A DNA stretch of 64,000 nucleotides from Dyella japonica DSM 16301 (GTDB lineage Bacteria; Pseudomonadota; Gammaproteobacteria; Xanthomonadales; Rhodanobacteraceae). Location: contig NZ_JPLA01000043.1 of the NCBI RefSeq assembly GCF_001010355.1, forward strand, positions 85,073 to 149,072, written 5' to 3'. Below are positions 1 through 8,703 of the stretch, one piece after another. The notes under the pieces were generated by a model. It was not told the origin of the DNA. It ran no database searches and saw nothing but the letters and a program-made list of their open reading frames with translations. The translations under genes and the position numbers were made by a program. Numbering within the stretch: position 1 is the first letter of the stretch; each line of letters starts with the position of its first letter.

Positions 1-372
1 CATTGGACGGCCATCCTGTTGCCGCTCACCTTTCTGCCGTTGTGCCTGCTGGTCCTGGGCCTGACCTGGATCCTCGCCTCACTGGGCGTCTTCGTGCGTG
101 ATATTGGCCAGCTCGTGGGGCACCTGGTCACCATGACCATGTTCCTCTCCCCCTTGTTCTATCCGGTCACGGCGATCCCCGAATCGTTCCGTCACCTGTT
201 CTACCTCAACCCGATGACGTTCTTGATGGGCGAGATCCGAAAGGTGCTTATCATTGGCGAACAACCCGCCTGGGGGGCATTGAGTCTGTTCACGCTCGCC
301 ATGTTCGTGTTCGCCAGCGCCGGCTTCTGGTGGTTCCAGCGCACTCGCCGAGGTTTTGCCGATGTCCTCTAA
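1..372 (+). CDS. wzm: O-antigen/polysaccharide ABC transporter permease, C-terminal part
   Basis: Reading frame open from base 1, so the 5' end lies outside the window; the last 123 residues are visible. They hold three hydrophobic stretches and the tail typical of ABC-2 type polysaccharide export permeases (Wzm/RfbA-like), which carry undecaprenyl-linked O-antigen across the inner membrane. The final hydrophobic helix ends in a short basic tail. The stop overlaps the start of the next gene, an ATPase of the Wzt type, so the two are translated together and almost certainly form one transporter. Family assignment is firm from this pairing and the membrane pattern; exact substrate is unknown. 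Confidence 0.85.
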   Translation, partial: HWTAILLPLTFLPLCLLVLGLTWILASLGVFVRDIGQLVGHLVTMTMFLSPLFYPVTAIPESFRHLFYLNPMTFLMGEIRKVLIIGEQPAWGALSLFTLAMFVFASAGFWWFQRTRRGFADVL

Positions 373-1753
373 CGTGTCGATCCGCGTCGACGGCATCAGC
401 AAGTGCTACAACGTCTACGCCAGCCCGATGGACCGACTGCTGCAGTCGCTCTACCCTCGTGCGGCCCGCATGGCCGGGGGCGTGGGCGCCCGCCGCGTGG
501 CGAACGCGCTGCGCGAGCGAAGGAATTTCAGCGAGTTCTGGGCTTTGCGAGACGTCAGTTTCGAGGTCAAGCGCGGCGAAACCGTAGGCATCGTCGGCCG
601 CAATGGCTCGGGCAAATCAACCCTGTTGCAGATGATTGCCGGAACGCTCACGCCCACCCAGGGCTCGATCTCGGTGCAGGGCCGCATTGCCGCGCTGCTG
701 GAGCTGGGCTCCGGTTTCAATCCCGAATTCACGGGCATCGAAAACGTCCATCTCAATGCCTCCGTGCTTGGCCTGACCGATGCTGAAATCGACCAGCGCA
801 TGGATTCCATCCTCGCGTTCGCCGACATCGGTGACTTCGCCAAGCGCCCCATCAAGACCTATTCGAGCGGCATGGTGGTGCGCCTCGCATTCGCGGTCCA
901 GGCACAGGTGGAGCCGGACATCCTGATCGTCGACGAAGCGCTGTCCGTGGGTGATGCAAAATTCCAGGCAAAGTGCTTTGCACGCCTGGAATCGCTGAAG
1001 GAAGCAGGCACCTCGATTCTCTTCGTGTCGCATGCCACCGAGCAGGTGATCAGCCATTGCGATCGCGCCATCCTGCTGCACGACGGCCTGGTGCATCAGC
1101 ACGGCAAGCCCAAGGACGTGGTGCATACCTACCTGGACCTGCTGTTCGGCGGCTCGCGCAAGCTGGCCAAGACGGCCGGTACCACCGAAGCGTCGATCCT
1201 GGGCGCCACGCCGGAGGCAAAGAAGGAGCTGACCGACGGATCGTATGCGCTGGACATGCGGCCGGGCGCCTTCGAAGAGCGCGGAAACTACAGCCCCTAC
1301 GAGTACCGCTGGGGCAATCGCGCCGCGCAGATCCTGGACTTCCGACTGGTCGGACCGAACGGCGCGGAGCCCTCGGTGGTGCTCGCCGGCGACCGCCTGC
1401 GGCTCACGCTTGGCATTGCTTTCAATGAAACGGTGTTTCGCCCGATTTTTGGCCTGACCATCAAAACCAAGGACGGCATCACAGTCTACGGTTCCAACAC
1501 CGAGATGTCCGAGACCTCGCTGCCTTCGGGCATCGGCCATGCCGGCACGCACGCCATCGTCAGTTTCGACTTTGACTGCATGCTGGGGCCGGGCGACTAC
1601 TTCTTCTCCGTGGGTGTGGCCAGTCGCGATGGCGAAGAGGCCATTCCGCATGATCGCCGCTATGACGCGATCCACATCAACGTAAACGACACGGGCTTTT
1701 TCGGCCTGGCAAAGATCAATATGACCATGGACGCCAAGGAGGCCTTGCCGTGA
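362..1753 (+). CDS. wzt: O-antigen ABC transporter ATP-binding protein with C-terminal carbohydrate-binding domain
   Basis: 463 residues. The N-terminal two thirds is an ABC ATPase: Walker A GRNGSGKST at 79-87, signature YSSG at 167-170, Walker B ILIVDE at 187-192, switch His224. From about residue 310 to the end is a beta-rich Wzt_C domain. In the family this domain reads a modification on the non-reducing end of the finished O-antigen before export. ATG at 362 was chosen over an in-frame TTG at 356; it overlaps the wzm stop by 11 bases. The stop overlaps the GTG start of the next gene, whose N-terminal half looks like an enzyme that could place the terminal modification Wzt reads. Confidence 0.92.
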   Translation: MSSNVSIRVDGISKCYNVYASPMDRLLQSLYPRAARMAGGVGARRVANALRERRNFSEFWALRDVSFEVKRGETVGIVGRNGSGKSTLLQMIAGTLTPTQGSISVQGRIAALLELGSGFNPEFTGIENVHLNASVLGLTDAEIDQRMDSILAFADIGDFAKRPIKTYSSGMVVRLAFAVQAQVEPDILIVDEALSVGDAKFQAKCFARLESLKEAGTSILFVSHATEQVISHCDRAILLHDGLVHQHGKPKDVVHTYLDLLFGGSRKLAKTAGTTEASILGATPEAKKELTDGSYALDMRPGAFEERGNYSPYEYRWGNRAAQILDFRLVGPNGAEPSVVLAGDRLRLTLGIAFNETVFRPIFGLTIKTKDGITVYGSNTEMSETSLPSGIGHAGTHAIVSFDFDCMLGPGDYFFSVGVASRDGEEAIPHDRRYDAIHINVNDTGFFGLAKINMTMDAKEALP

Positions 1754-4700
1754 CCGGCCCTCGCTCCCCTTTTGAAGATTTTCTTCGCGCGTCCGCCTAT
1801 CGTCAGGATGAGACACACCGCATTTGGCACAAGGAAGGCGAGGCAGCCTTCAGCTATTCCGATGGCGACGAAACCGAACAACGCATCGCCCGGGTCGTAG
1901 CCGACAGCGCCGATGTCTCGCAGTTTTCGCGCGAGCTGCATCGCCACATGACGGATTGGCCGAGCACCTATCACCTCAGCCCTACCCGAGCCAACCTGCT
2001 GCGCCCGCTGGCCGGCGCGATCGCCAATGCCAAAGTGCTGGAGATCGGTGCAGGCTGTGGCGCCATCACGCGGTTCCTGGGCGAACAGGGCGCGCAGGTG
2101 CTGGCCCTGGAAGGCAGCCGCCGACGCGCCTCCATTGCCGCATCGCGCTGCCGCGATCTGCCCAACGTCGCCGTCCTCAACGAACGCTTCGATGCGCTGC
2201 GCACGAGCCAGCGATTCGACGTTGTCACGCTCATTGGCGTGCTCGAATACGCTCGCATGTATACGGCGGGTGCCGATCCCGTGCTCGAGACGCTGCGCCT
2301 GGCGCGCGAACTCCTCACCGATGACGGCATCCTGGTGGTGGCAATCGAGAACCAGCTCGGGCTGAAGTACTTCGCCGGCGTCGCCGAAGACCACCTGGGC
2401 CGCGCCATGGCGGGCATCCAGGATCAGTACGGTGAGCACACCGTCGTCACGTTTGGAAAAGTCGAGCTGGAATCGTACTTCCGCAAGGCGGGTTTCGAAG
2501 CGTCCGAATGCGCCGTGCCGCTGCCCGACTACAAGCTGCCCCAATGCGTGGTGTTTCCGCTTGGCGTGGCAGCGCATGAGGAGTTCGATGCAGGATCGCT
2601 TGCCGGCCAGTCGTCGCGATCGGACCGGCAACTGGTCACCATGCCGCTGTTCTCGCTTGGACGCGCGTTCGACGTGGTGGGGCGCAATGGCCTTTTGGCC
2701 GACCTGGCAAATTCGTTTCTGATGATCGCCCGCAAGTCCGGGCAGTCGCCGTCGTTTTCCACCCTCTTGCCCGATGTATTGGCCGAGCAGTATTCGTCCG
2801 CTCGCGCACCGGCCTTCGCGAAGACCTCGCGCTTTGTGCGCAAGCAGGGCTCCATCGTCGTCCAGCATCACAAGCTTAGCCCTGACGCGTTGCCGGACAG
2901 CAAATTGCTCGTCCAGTCGCTGGAAGAAGAACCTTACTTCCACGGCATGCATTGGGGCGATGCACTGGAAGGCATTGTCACCAAGCCGGACTGGACCATT
3001 GCGCAGGTCGGGGCCTGGTTCGACGTCTGGAAGCGGGCGCTTGCCGCACGCTTGCCCGAAGCACCGAAGGCCGACAGCCTCGCACTGGAGACGGCCATAC
3101 CTGGCGCGCTGGTGGACGCCGTTCCGCGCAACCTGGTACGTCATGTCGATGGCACGACCACGTTCTTCGATCTTGAGTGGTCGTTCAAGGCGCCGCTTAC
3201 GTTCGGTTACCTGGCCTTCCGCGCGATCAAACTGTCGTTTGGCTCGCTCACGGGCGTGACGGCACCGCATGATCCCAGGATGCTGCATGTCCCGACGCTG
3301 ATTCGCGCCATCCTGCGCGAACACGGCCTGGTCGTGACATCAAGCCATATTCAGACCTATCTTGACCTCGAAGCCTCGCTACGCGACGAATCCATCGGCG
3401 ACTTCGGAGCGCCGCTGGAATATGACGCCTACAAGAGCGATCACCTGGGCGTTCTTCCTGATGTGTCAAACCTCCTGCGGCAAAACTCAGCCTCCCAGAC
3501 GCAGCTGGTTGAACTTGAGTCCATGCACGCGGCCCTGGACCGGGAGCATGAGCAGGTCAAGGGCGCCTACGCGAAGCTCCAGGAAAGTCATCGACAGCTG
3601 CAGCTGGATGTCACGCGCCTAAATGATGAGACGACGCGGCTGAACGATGAGACGACGCGGCTGCACGATGTGCTCGACAGCAGCAGCGGAGACAAGCGTG
3701 CCGCTGACGAAAAACTGCAGGACCGGATCCACGGGCTGGAAGCGCGCATCGTCAAACTGGTCCACTTCGAACAGGTCGCCAAGTCGCAGGCCAGCGAGCT
3801 GGAGCTGATCACGCGTTCGGCAAGCTGGTCGCTGACCCGGCCACTGCGCGCCGGCAATGCCTGGGTGCGCCGCATGAAATCAGCTGCGGGACGGCGCCTG
3901 GCCACCGCCACGAAGAAGGCCTATCGCACCGTCCCGGTATCGCCAGGAACCAAGAATGCCCTGAAGAGCGCCATCTTCAATCGCACAGGCCTGCTCTTCC
4001 GTCACACGGGCGCCTACCAGCGCTGGCTGGCCTATGAGCGCACGCACGCTCCGGAAACTCAGTCGAGGGGCGCGGCAAACTCTGCCGTCTACAGCGATTC
4101 GACCACCGACTTGCCGGCGAACGTGCTGTGGCGCGCCGACGGCACGCGTGAATGGGCTGACTACGATGTGGTGCGCCATCGCATCGAAGCCACCCTGCAG
4201 GAACAACAGCAGGCGAAGAAGCCGCAGAAGTTCAGCGTGCGCGATTTCTCCAGCCTTGGCGTCGACGAAGCGGCCAAACGCATCCGCTTGCCCGCAGCGC
4301 CCGCGTCGCCCGATGTCACCATCCTGGTGCCGGTGTACAACCACCTGACGACGACGCTCGAGTGCCTGGCATCGATTGCCGACCACGCGAGCGCCGCGGG
4401 GGCGAGCTTTGAGGTCCTGATCGCCGACGATGCGTCCACGGACGAAAGCCATCGCGTCTTGGCTGCCATCCCCCATGTGCGCGTGGTGACGCAGCCGAGC
4501 AACCTGGGTTTCCTGCGCAACTGCAACGCCGCTGCGGCGCAGGCCAAGGGGCGCCTCATCGTCCTGTTGAACAACGACGTGCAGGTCACCGAGGGCTGGC
4601 TGGAAGCGCTGGTGGCATGCATGGATCGCTCGGCCGACGTGGGTGCCGTGGGTCCTCGCATTGCGTATCCGACCGGCTGGCTGCAGGAGGCCGGCACCAC

Positions 4701-6150
4701 GCTGCATGCCGACGGTACGTCGGAAATGGTCGGCCTCAACGACCTCCCTGACCAGCCTCGTTACTCCTTCGAGCGCGATGTCGACTACTGCAGCGGGGCC
4801 TGCCTGCTGATCCGCGCGGAAGACTTCCGACGCCTTGGCGGCTTCGACGAAATGTACGCGCCCGCCTATTGCGAGGATTCCGATCTCTGCATGCGCCTGC
4901 GCGCCGAGGGTCGTCGTATCGTCTATTGCCCGGAGGCCACCGTAGTCCACCATCTCAGCCGTACCTCCGACGGCCTGGCCAGTGACTACAAGCTTCGCTG
5001 CATTTCCACCAACCTGGCCAAATTCACCTCGAAGTGGAGCAACGAACTGGAACGCATGGACGACGTGCGCACCATTGCGTTCTATTTGCCGCAGTTCCAT
5101 CCGTTTCCTGAAAACGATCTGTGGTGGGGCCCCGGTTTCACCGAGTGGACCAACGTCACCAAGGCCAAGCCGAACTATGTCGGCCACTACCAGCCGCGCG
5201 TGCCTGCCGACCTGGGCTACTACGATCTGCGCGTGACCGAAACCATGGAGAAGCAGGCCGAGATGGCGCGTCGCTACGGCCTGGGCGGCTTCTGCTACTA
5301 CTACTACTGGTTCGCCGGCCATCGACTGCTGGAGCGGCCGATCGAGAACATGCTGCTCACCGGCCGCCCCGACTTTCCGTTCTGCCTTTGCTGGGCCAAC
5401 GAGAACTGGACGCGCCGATGGGACGGCCAGGAGCACGATGTGCTCATGGCGCAGAAGCATTCGGACGATGACGACGTCGCCGTCATCCGCGATCTCATGC
5501 GCTATTTCCGCAGCCCCAACTACATCCGCATCAATGGCAAGCCGCTGATCCTGGTCTACCGCATCACGTTGTTTCCGGATTTCGCCAGGACCTCGGCGAT
5601 CTGGCGCCAGGTCTGTCGCGACGAAGGCATCGGCGAGATTTACATCACCCAGGTGGAGTCGTTTGAGCTGGCCTCGGCAGGCATTCCGCCCAGCCAACTC
5701 GGTTGCGACGCTGCCGTGGAATTTCCCCCGCAGGGCATGGCTCAGCCTTACCCGGTCAAGGCGCCGCTGCTCAACCCTGATTTCCAGGGCGCCGTGGCGG
5801 ACTATCGCGATATCGCCGTGCGCTACGCCACGCGCGAGCTGCCTGCGTACAAGCGTTTCATGGGCACGATGCCGGGCTGGGACAATACCGCCCGCCGGCA
5901 GAACAACAGCTATTCGTTCGAGCACGCGACGCCCGGCGCCTTCCAGGCGTGGCTGGAGACCGCGATTGCCCGGACCAAGCAGCAGTACACCGGCGACGAG
6001 CGCCTGGTCTTCATCAATGCCTGGAACGAATGGGCCGAGGGCGCGTATCTCGAACCCGATCGCCGCTTTGGACATACCTATCTTGAGGCAGTCCAAAACG
6101 CACTGACGAGCGACCGCCTCATCCGCAAAGCACGCTATTCACTAGGCTAA
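1750..6150 (+). CDS. Multidomain O-antigen protein: methyltransferase, kinase-like domain, coiled coil, GT2 and WbsX-type glycosyltransferase
   Basis: 1466 residues, GTG start overlapping the wzt stop (GTGA). Order seen: class I SAM methyltransferase, motif EIGAGCG at 98-104; a region of about residues 350-550 with a protein-kinase-like catalytic loop (D456, N461 and D474, with the spacing of the kinase HRD...N...DFG elements; K375 a possible ATP lysine); coiled coil at about 580-690 with a duplicated heptad; a GT2 glycosyltransferase from 856 with acidic motifs NND943 and E1042-D1043; and a WbsX/GH99-like domain from about 1108 to 1440. Methyltransferase plus kinase plus coiled coil is the WbdD plan, which caps O-antigen and sets its length. 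The WbdD link is inference from motif spacing; the glycosyltransferase calls are firmer. Confidence 0.8.
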   Translation: MTGPRSPFEDFLRASAYRQDETHRIWHKEGEAAFSYSDGDETEQRIARVVADSADVSQFSRELHRHMTDWPSTYHLSPTRANLLRPLAGAIANAKVLEIGAGCGAITRFLGEQGAQVLALEGSRRRASIAASRCRDLPNVAVLNERFDALRTSQRFDVVTLIGVLEYARMYTAGADPVLETLRLARELLTDDGILVVAIENQLGLKYFAGVAEDHLGRAMAGIQDQYGEHTVVTFGKVELESYFRKAGFEASECAVPLPDYKLPQCVVFPLGVAAHEEFDAGSLAGQSSRSDRQLVTMPLFSLGRAFDVVGRNGLLADLANSFLMIARKSGQSPSFSTLLPDVLAEQYSSARAPAFAKTSRFVRKQGSIVVQHHKLSPDALPDSKLLVQSLEEEPYFHGMHWGDALEGIVTKPDWTIAQVGAWFDVWKRALAARLPEAPKADSLALETAIPGALVDAVPRNLVRHVDGTTTFFDLEWSFKAPLTFGYLAFRAIKLSFGSLTGVTAPHDPRMLHVPTLIRAILREHGLVVTSSHIQTYLDLEASLRDESIGDFGAPLEYDAYKSDHLGVLPDVSNLLRQNSASQTQLVELESMHAALDREHEQVKGAYAKLQESHRQLQLDVTRLNDETTRLNDETTRLHDVLDSSSGDKRAADEKLQDRIHGLEARIVKLVHFEQVAKSQASELELITRSASWSLTRPLRAGNAWVRRMKSAAGRRLATATKKAYRTVPVSPGTKNALKSAIFNRTGLLFRHTGAYQRWLAYERTHAPETQSRGAANSAVYSDSTTDLPANVLWRADGTREWADYDVVRHRIEATLQEQQQAKKPQKFSVRDFSSLGVDEAAKRIRLPAAPASPDVTILVPVYNHLTTTLECLASIADHASAAGASFEVLIADDASTDESHRVLAAIPHVRVVTQPSNLGFLRNCNAAAAQAKGRLIVLLNNDVQVTEGWLEALVACMDRSADVGAVGPRIAYPTGWLQEAGTTLHADGTSEMVGLNDLPDQPRYSFERDVDYCSGACLLIRAEDFRRLGGFDEMYAPAYCEDSDLCMRLRAEGRRIVYCPEATVVHHLSRTSDGLASDYKLRCISTNLAKFTSKWSNELERMDDVRTIAFYLPQFHPFPENDLWWGPGFTEWTNVTKAKPNYVGHYQPRVPADLGYYDLRVTETMEKQAEMARRYGLGGFCYYYYWFAGHRLLERPIENMLLTGRPDFPFCLCWANENWTRRWDGQEHDVLMAQKHSDDDDVAVIRDLMRYFRSPNYIRINGKPLILVYRITLFPDFARTSAIWRQVCRDEGIGEIYITQVESFELASAGIPPSQLGCDAAVEFPPQGMAQPYPVKAPLLNPDFQGAVADYRDIAVRYATRELPAYKRFMGTMPGWDNTARRQNNSYSFEHATPGAFQAWLETAIARTKQQYTGDERLVFINAWNEWAEGAYLEPDRRFGHTYLEAVQNALTSDRLIRKARYSLG
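3616..3678 (+). repeat. 21-bp in-frame tandem repeat in the coiled coil
   Basis: Three consecutive 21-base units start at 3616, 3637 and 3658. The first two encode the identical heptad RLNDETT (residues 623-629 and 630-636); the third begins RLHD and then diverges. One unit equals one coiled-coil heptad, so gain or loss of a unit changes coiled-coil length without breaking the register. The core gatgagacgacgcggctg is identical in the first two units. Confidence 0.85.
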
Positions 6151-6159
6151 TCCACCACT

Positions 6160-7278
6160 ATGACCTCACCCACCCCGTGCCTTGTTGGACATCCATTCGC
6201 CCCCATCGGGAGAGGCGAGGACGTGCGCTGCACATTTAGGGCGTTGCGTTCCGTGGCCGTGCGACCGCGGGTGCTTGATCTGTATCGTGTCCATCGCCCC
6301 GACGCGGACGTGAAAGACGAGTTCGAGCCCTTCCTGGACAATCGTCCAGGCAAGATCAACCTGTTCCACCTCAATGGTGACGAGATCGAGCAGGCGCTTG
6401 GCGCGATAGGCAGCTCGCTGCCAAAGGATGCGTACAACGTCGTCTACCCGGCCTGGGAGTTGAGCAAATATCCCAGCACCTGGGCCGAACAGCTCAATCG
6501 CTTCGATGAGGTCTGGGCACCGACCGGTTTCATCCTCGACGCGTTGCGGCCGGTCGTCAGCAAGCCGGTGGTCCACATGCCGCTCGCCTGCGAAGTGGTG
6601 CTGTCGTCCTTCCGCTCCCGGCGCTACTTCGGCATACCCGAGTCCAGCTACGCGTTTCTGTTCTTCTTCGATTTCCGCTCGTTCTCCGCCCGCAAGAATC
6701 CCACGGCGGTGATCCGCGCATTCGAAGAGCTGCGCCGCGCCCGGCCGACCAGCGACGTCTGCCTGGTGATCAAGACCCACGGCAGCCAGGCAGCGCCCGA
6801 AGCCCTTGCCGCATTAAAGGAAGCCGTCGCCGCCCAGCGCGATCGCGTGGTGCTGATTGACCAGGCCATGACGGACAACGAAACCAAGAACCTGGTGCGC
6901 TGCTGCGACGCCTTTGTTTCGCTGCATCGCTCCGAAGGGTTTGGACGCGGCCTGGCCGAAGCCATGTACCTGGGCAAACCGGTGGTCGCCACGGCGTATT
7001 CGGGCAATATGGATTTCATGGACAGCCATACCGCCTTTCTGGTCGGCTACGACCTGGTGCCCGTAAAGGCAGGCGAGTATCCCCATGGTGATGGGCAGGA
7101 ATGGGCAGACGCCCATGTCCCTGAGGCCGCCAGGCACATGATCGCCCTCGTCGACCAACCCGGCCTCGGGCGTGAAGTCGGCAGCCGGGCGGCACGCAGG
7201 ATCCGCGACTTTTGCGGATACCGGGTTGCCGGCATCCGTTATCGCGATCGCCTCGATAGCTTGGCTGCAGCCCTCTAG
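6160..7278 (+). CDS. GT4-family (group 1) glycosyltransferase
   Basis: 372 residues. The C-terminal half has the GT4 nucleotide-sugar signature: RSEGFGRGLAEAM followed by GKPVVAT (about residues 258-280), the E-x7-E region that binds the donor sugar. The N-terminal half carries the acceptor-side fold with an FDEVWAPT segment typical of these enzymes. It starts 9 bases after the preceding stop on the same strand, so it closes the wzm-wzt operon and presumably adds one sugar of the O-antigen repeat. Donor and linkage cannot be read from sequence. No signal peptide or membrane helix is evident, as expected for a cytoplasmic or peripheral enzyme. Confidence 0.88.
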   Translation: MTSPTPCLVGHPFAPIGRGEDVRCTFRALRSVAVRPRVLDLYRVHRPDADVKDEFEPFLDNRPGKINLFHLNGDEIEQALGAIGSSLPKDAYNVVYPAWELSKYPSTWAEQLNRFDEVWAPTGFILDALRPVVSKPVVHMPLACEVVLSSFRSRRYFGIPESSYAFLFFFDFRSFSARKNPTAVIRAFEELRRARPTSDVCLVIKTHGSQAAPEALAALKEAVAAQRDRVVLIDQAMTDNETKNLVRCCDAFVSLHRSEGFGRGLAEAMYLGKPVVATAYSGNMDFMDSHTAFLVGYDLVPVKAGEYPHGDGQEWADAHVPEAARHMIALVDQPGLGREVGSRAARRIRDFCGYRVAGIRYRDRLDSLAAAL

Positions 7279-7289
7279 GCTGCAGCCAA
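7261..7289. terminator. Perfect palindrome over the glycosyltransferase stop, possible bidirectional terminator
   Basis: A 12-bp stem (outer arms ttggctgcag and ctgcagccaa) with a 5-base loop spans the stop codon at 7276-7278. It sits between two convergent genes, 11 bases before the end of the cystathionine gamma-lyase gene. There is no T-tract on either side, so it may block transcription only weakly or act at the RNA level. Confidence 0.4.
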
Positions 7290-7300
7290 CCGGCCAGGTC

Positions 7301-8470
7301 TCAGGACAACGCGGCCTCAAGCTCCGCCTTGAGGTCCGCCAGGTCTTCGACGCCGACGCTCAGCCGCACCAGCGAGTCGCTGATACCCAGGCGCTTGCGA
7401 TTGGCTGCCGGCACTGAAGCGTGCGTCATGATGGCGGGGTGCTCGATCAGGCTCTCGACGCCGCCCAGCGATTCGGCCAGCGCGAACAGGTGGCAACGCT
7501 CCAGCATCCGGCGCGCTTTCTTCAGGCCGCCCTTCACCTCGACGCTGATGATGCCGCCGTAGCCATCCATCTGCTTTTTCGCCAACGCATGCTGCGGATG
7601 GCTCTTGAGGCCTGGGTAGATCACCCGCTCGATGGCGGGGTGCTTGTCCAGCCACTGCGCCAGTTCGAAGGCGCCCTCGCAGTGGGCGCGCATGCGCAGG
7701 TGCAGCGTCTTGAGCCCGCGCATGGCAAGGAAAGAGTCAAACGGACCGGCGATCGCACCCACCGAGTTCTGCAGAAAGCCCATCTGATCGGCCAGGCCAT
7801 CATCGTGGCCGGCGACGACGATGCCGCCGACCATGTCCGAGTGACCGTTCAAGTATTTGGTCGCCGAATGCAGGACCAGATGCGCGCCGAATTCCAGCGG
7901 GCGCTGCAGCATGGGCGAGCAGAAGGTGTTGTCGACGACCAGGATCAACCCATGCTTGCGCGCAAACTCGCCGAGCTTGGCCAGGTCCACGAGCTTCAAC
8001 ATCGGATTGGTCGGCGTTTCCGCCCAGATCATCCGGGTATTGGGCTTGAGCGCAGCCTTCAGTGCCTTGGTGTCGTTGAGATCGACGAAGGTGAAGTCCA
8101 GCCCCGCCGATCGACGCCGAACCCGTTCAAACAACCGATAAGTGCCACCGTAGAGGTCGTCCATCGCAATGACATGGCTGCCGCTGTCGAGCAGGTCGAG
8201 CACGGTGCTGGCCGCAGCCAGACCCGAACCAAAGGCATAGCCCGCCTTGCCGCCTTCGAGGTCGGCCACGCAGCGCTCATAGGCCATGCGCGTGGGGTTC
8301 TGCGTACGCGAATACTCATAGCCCTGGTGCACGCCCGGACTGCTCTGCACATAGGTCGAGGTGGCGTAGATGGGCGTCATGATGGCGCCGGTGCTCGGAT
8401 CTGGCTGTTGCCCGGCGTGAATGGCACGCGTGCCGAGACCGTGCTGAATTTGTTTCTTTTTTGTAGACAT
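7301..8470 (-). CDS. metB: Cystathionine gamma-lyase/synthase (Cys/Met metabolism PLP enzyme)
   Basis: 389 residues. Cys/Met metabolism PLP-dependent enzyme: aldimine lysine K205 in SATKYLNGHSD, preceded by DNTF and the NP-x-R-x-AYE region near 59-66. The family makes or cleaves cystathionine. With a cystathionine beta-synthase at 17.1-18.5 kb, the natural reading is cystathionine gamma-lyase in reverse transsulfuration (homocysteine to cysteine), but gamma-synthase activity cannot be excluded. ATG at 8470 is preferred over two upstream GTG codons. This gene is the known conserved edge of the variable lps locus in Xanthomonas, and here it again lies beside wzm/wzt. It is divergent from rfbB across a 233-base gap. 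Confidence 0.9.
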   Translation of the reverse strand: MSTKKKQIQHGLGTRAIHAGQQPDPSTGAIMTPIYATSTYVQSSPGVHQGYEYSRTQNPTRMAYERCVADLEGGKAGYAFGSGLAAASTVLDLLDSGSHVIAMDDLYGGTYRLFERVRRRSAGLDFTFVDLNDTKALKAALKPNTRMIWAETPTNPMLKLVDLAKLGEFARKHGLILVVDNTFCSPMLQRPLEFGAHLVLHSATKYLNGHSDMVGGIVVAGHDDGLADQMGFLQNSVGAIAGPFDSFLAMRGLKTLHLRMRAHCEGAFELAQWLDKHPAIERVIYPGLKSHPQHALAKKQMDGYGGIISVEVKGGLKKARRMLERCHLFALAESLGGVESLIEHPAIMTHASVPAANRKRLGISDSLVRLSVGVEDLADLKAELEAALS

Positions 8471-8481
8471 GGCCACCACGT

Positions 8482-8600
8482 CGGAACAGGGGCATTAACC
8501 CCATCGGTTATTTTCTGAAAGGTTGCATTACCCAGCTATCTTAACTGGGAAAACCCGGGACCACAGCTTCAAGCAGATGAATGGAGCCCTAACTGTTCCG
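8482..8600. other. Nested inverted repeats between the cystathionine lyase gene and rfbB (possible structured leader)
   Basis: An 8-bp perfect inverted repeat (cggaacag at 8482-8489, ctgttccg at 8593-8600) encloses smaller hairpins, including CCCAG/CTGGG arms and GGGG/CCCC arms. Read on the minus strand it would form a closed multi-branched leader ending about 12 bases before the lyase start; on the plus strand it would lie about 100 bases before rfbB. It does not match the SAM, TPP, cobalamin or SAH riboswitch consensus that I can recall. Function unknown. Confidence 0.35.
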
Positions 8601-8703
8601 GCTAACCCGGCGTTCTGTATGGCATTCGGATGATTCTGAGCGAGTTTGCTCGCCCCCCAAAGCATGACAGAATGATGAGACGTATTTTGCCCAGTCAGGA
8701 CTT

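Noticed and set aside
356..361. TTG start two codons before the wzt ATG
   Set aside because: ATG at 362 gives the normal family start and is the better codon.
3880..6096. A 738-residue minus-strand frame opposite the large O-antigen fusion gene
   Set aside because: Composition is that of an antisense shadow; the plus strand has clear glycosyltransferase domains.
8482..8600. A TPP-riboswitch-like ending (GAUGGGGUUAAUGCCCC) in the leader
   Set aside because: The obligatory CUGAGA part is missing and the gene is not in thiamine metabolism, so it was not called a TPP riboswitch.
8600..8703. A JUMPstart/ops element before the rfb operon
   Set aside because: I searched by eye for GGCGGTAG-like sequence and found none.
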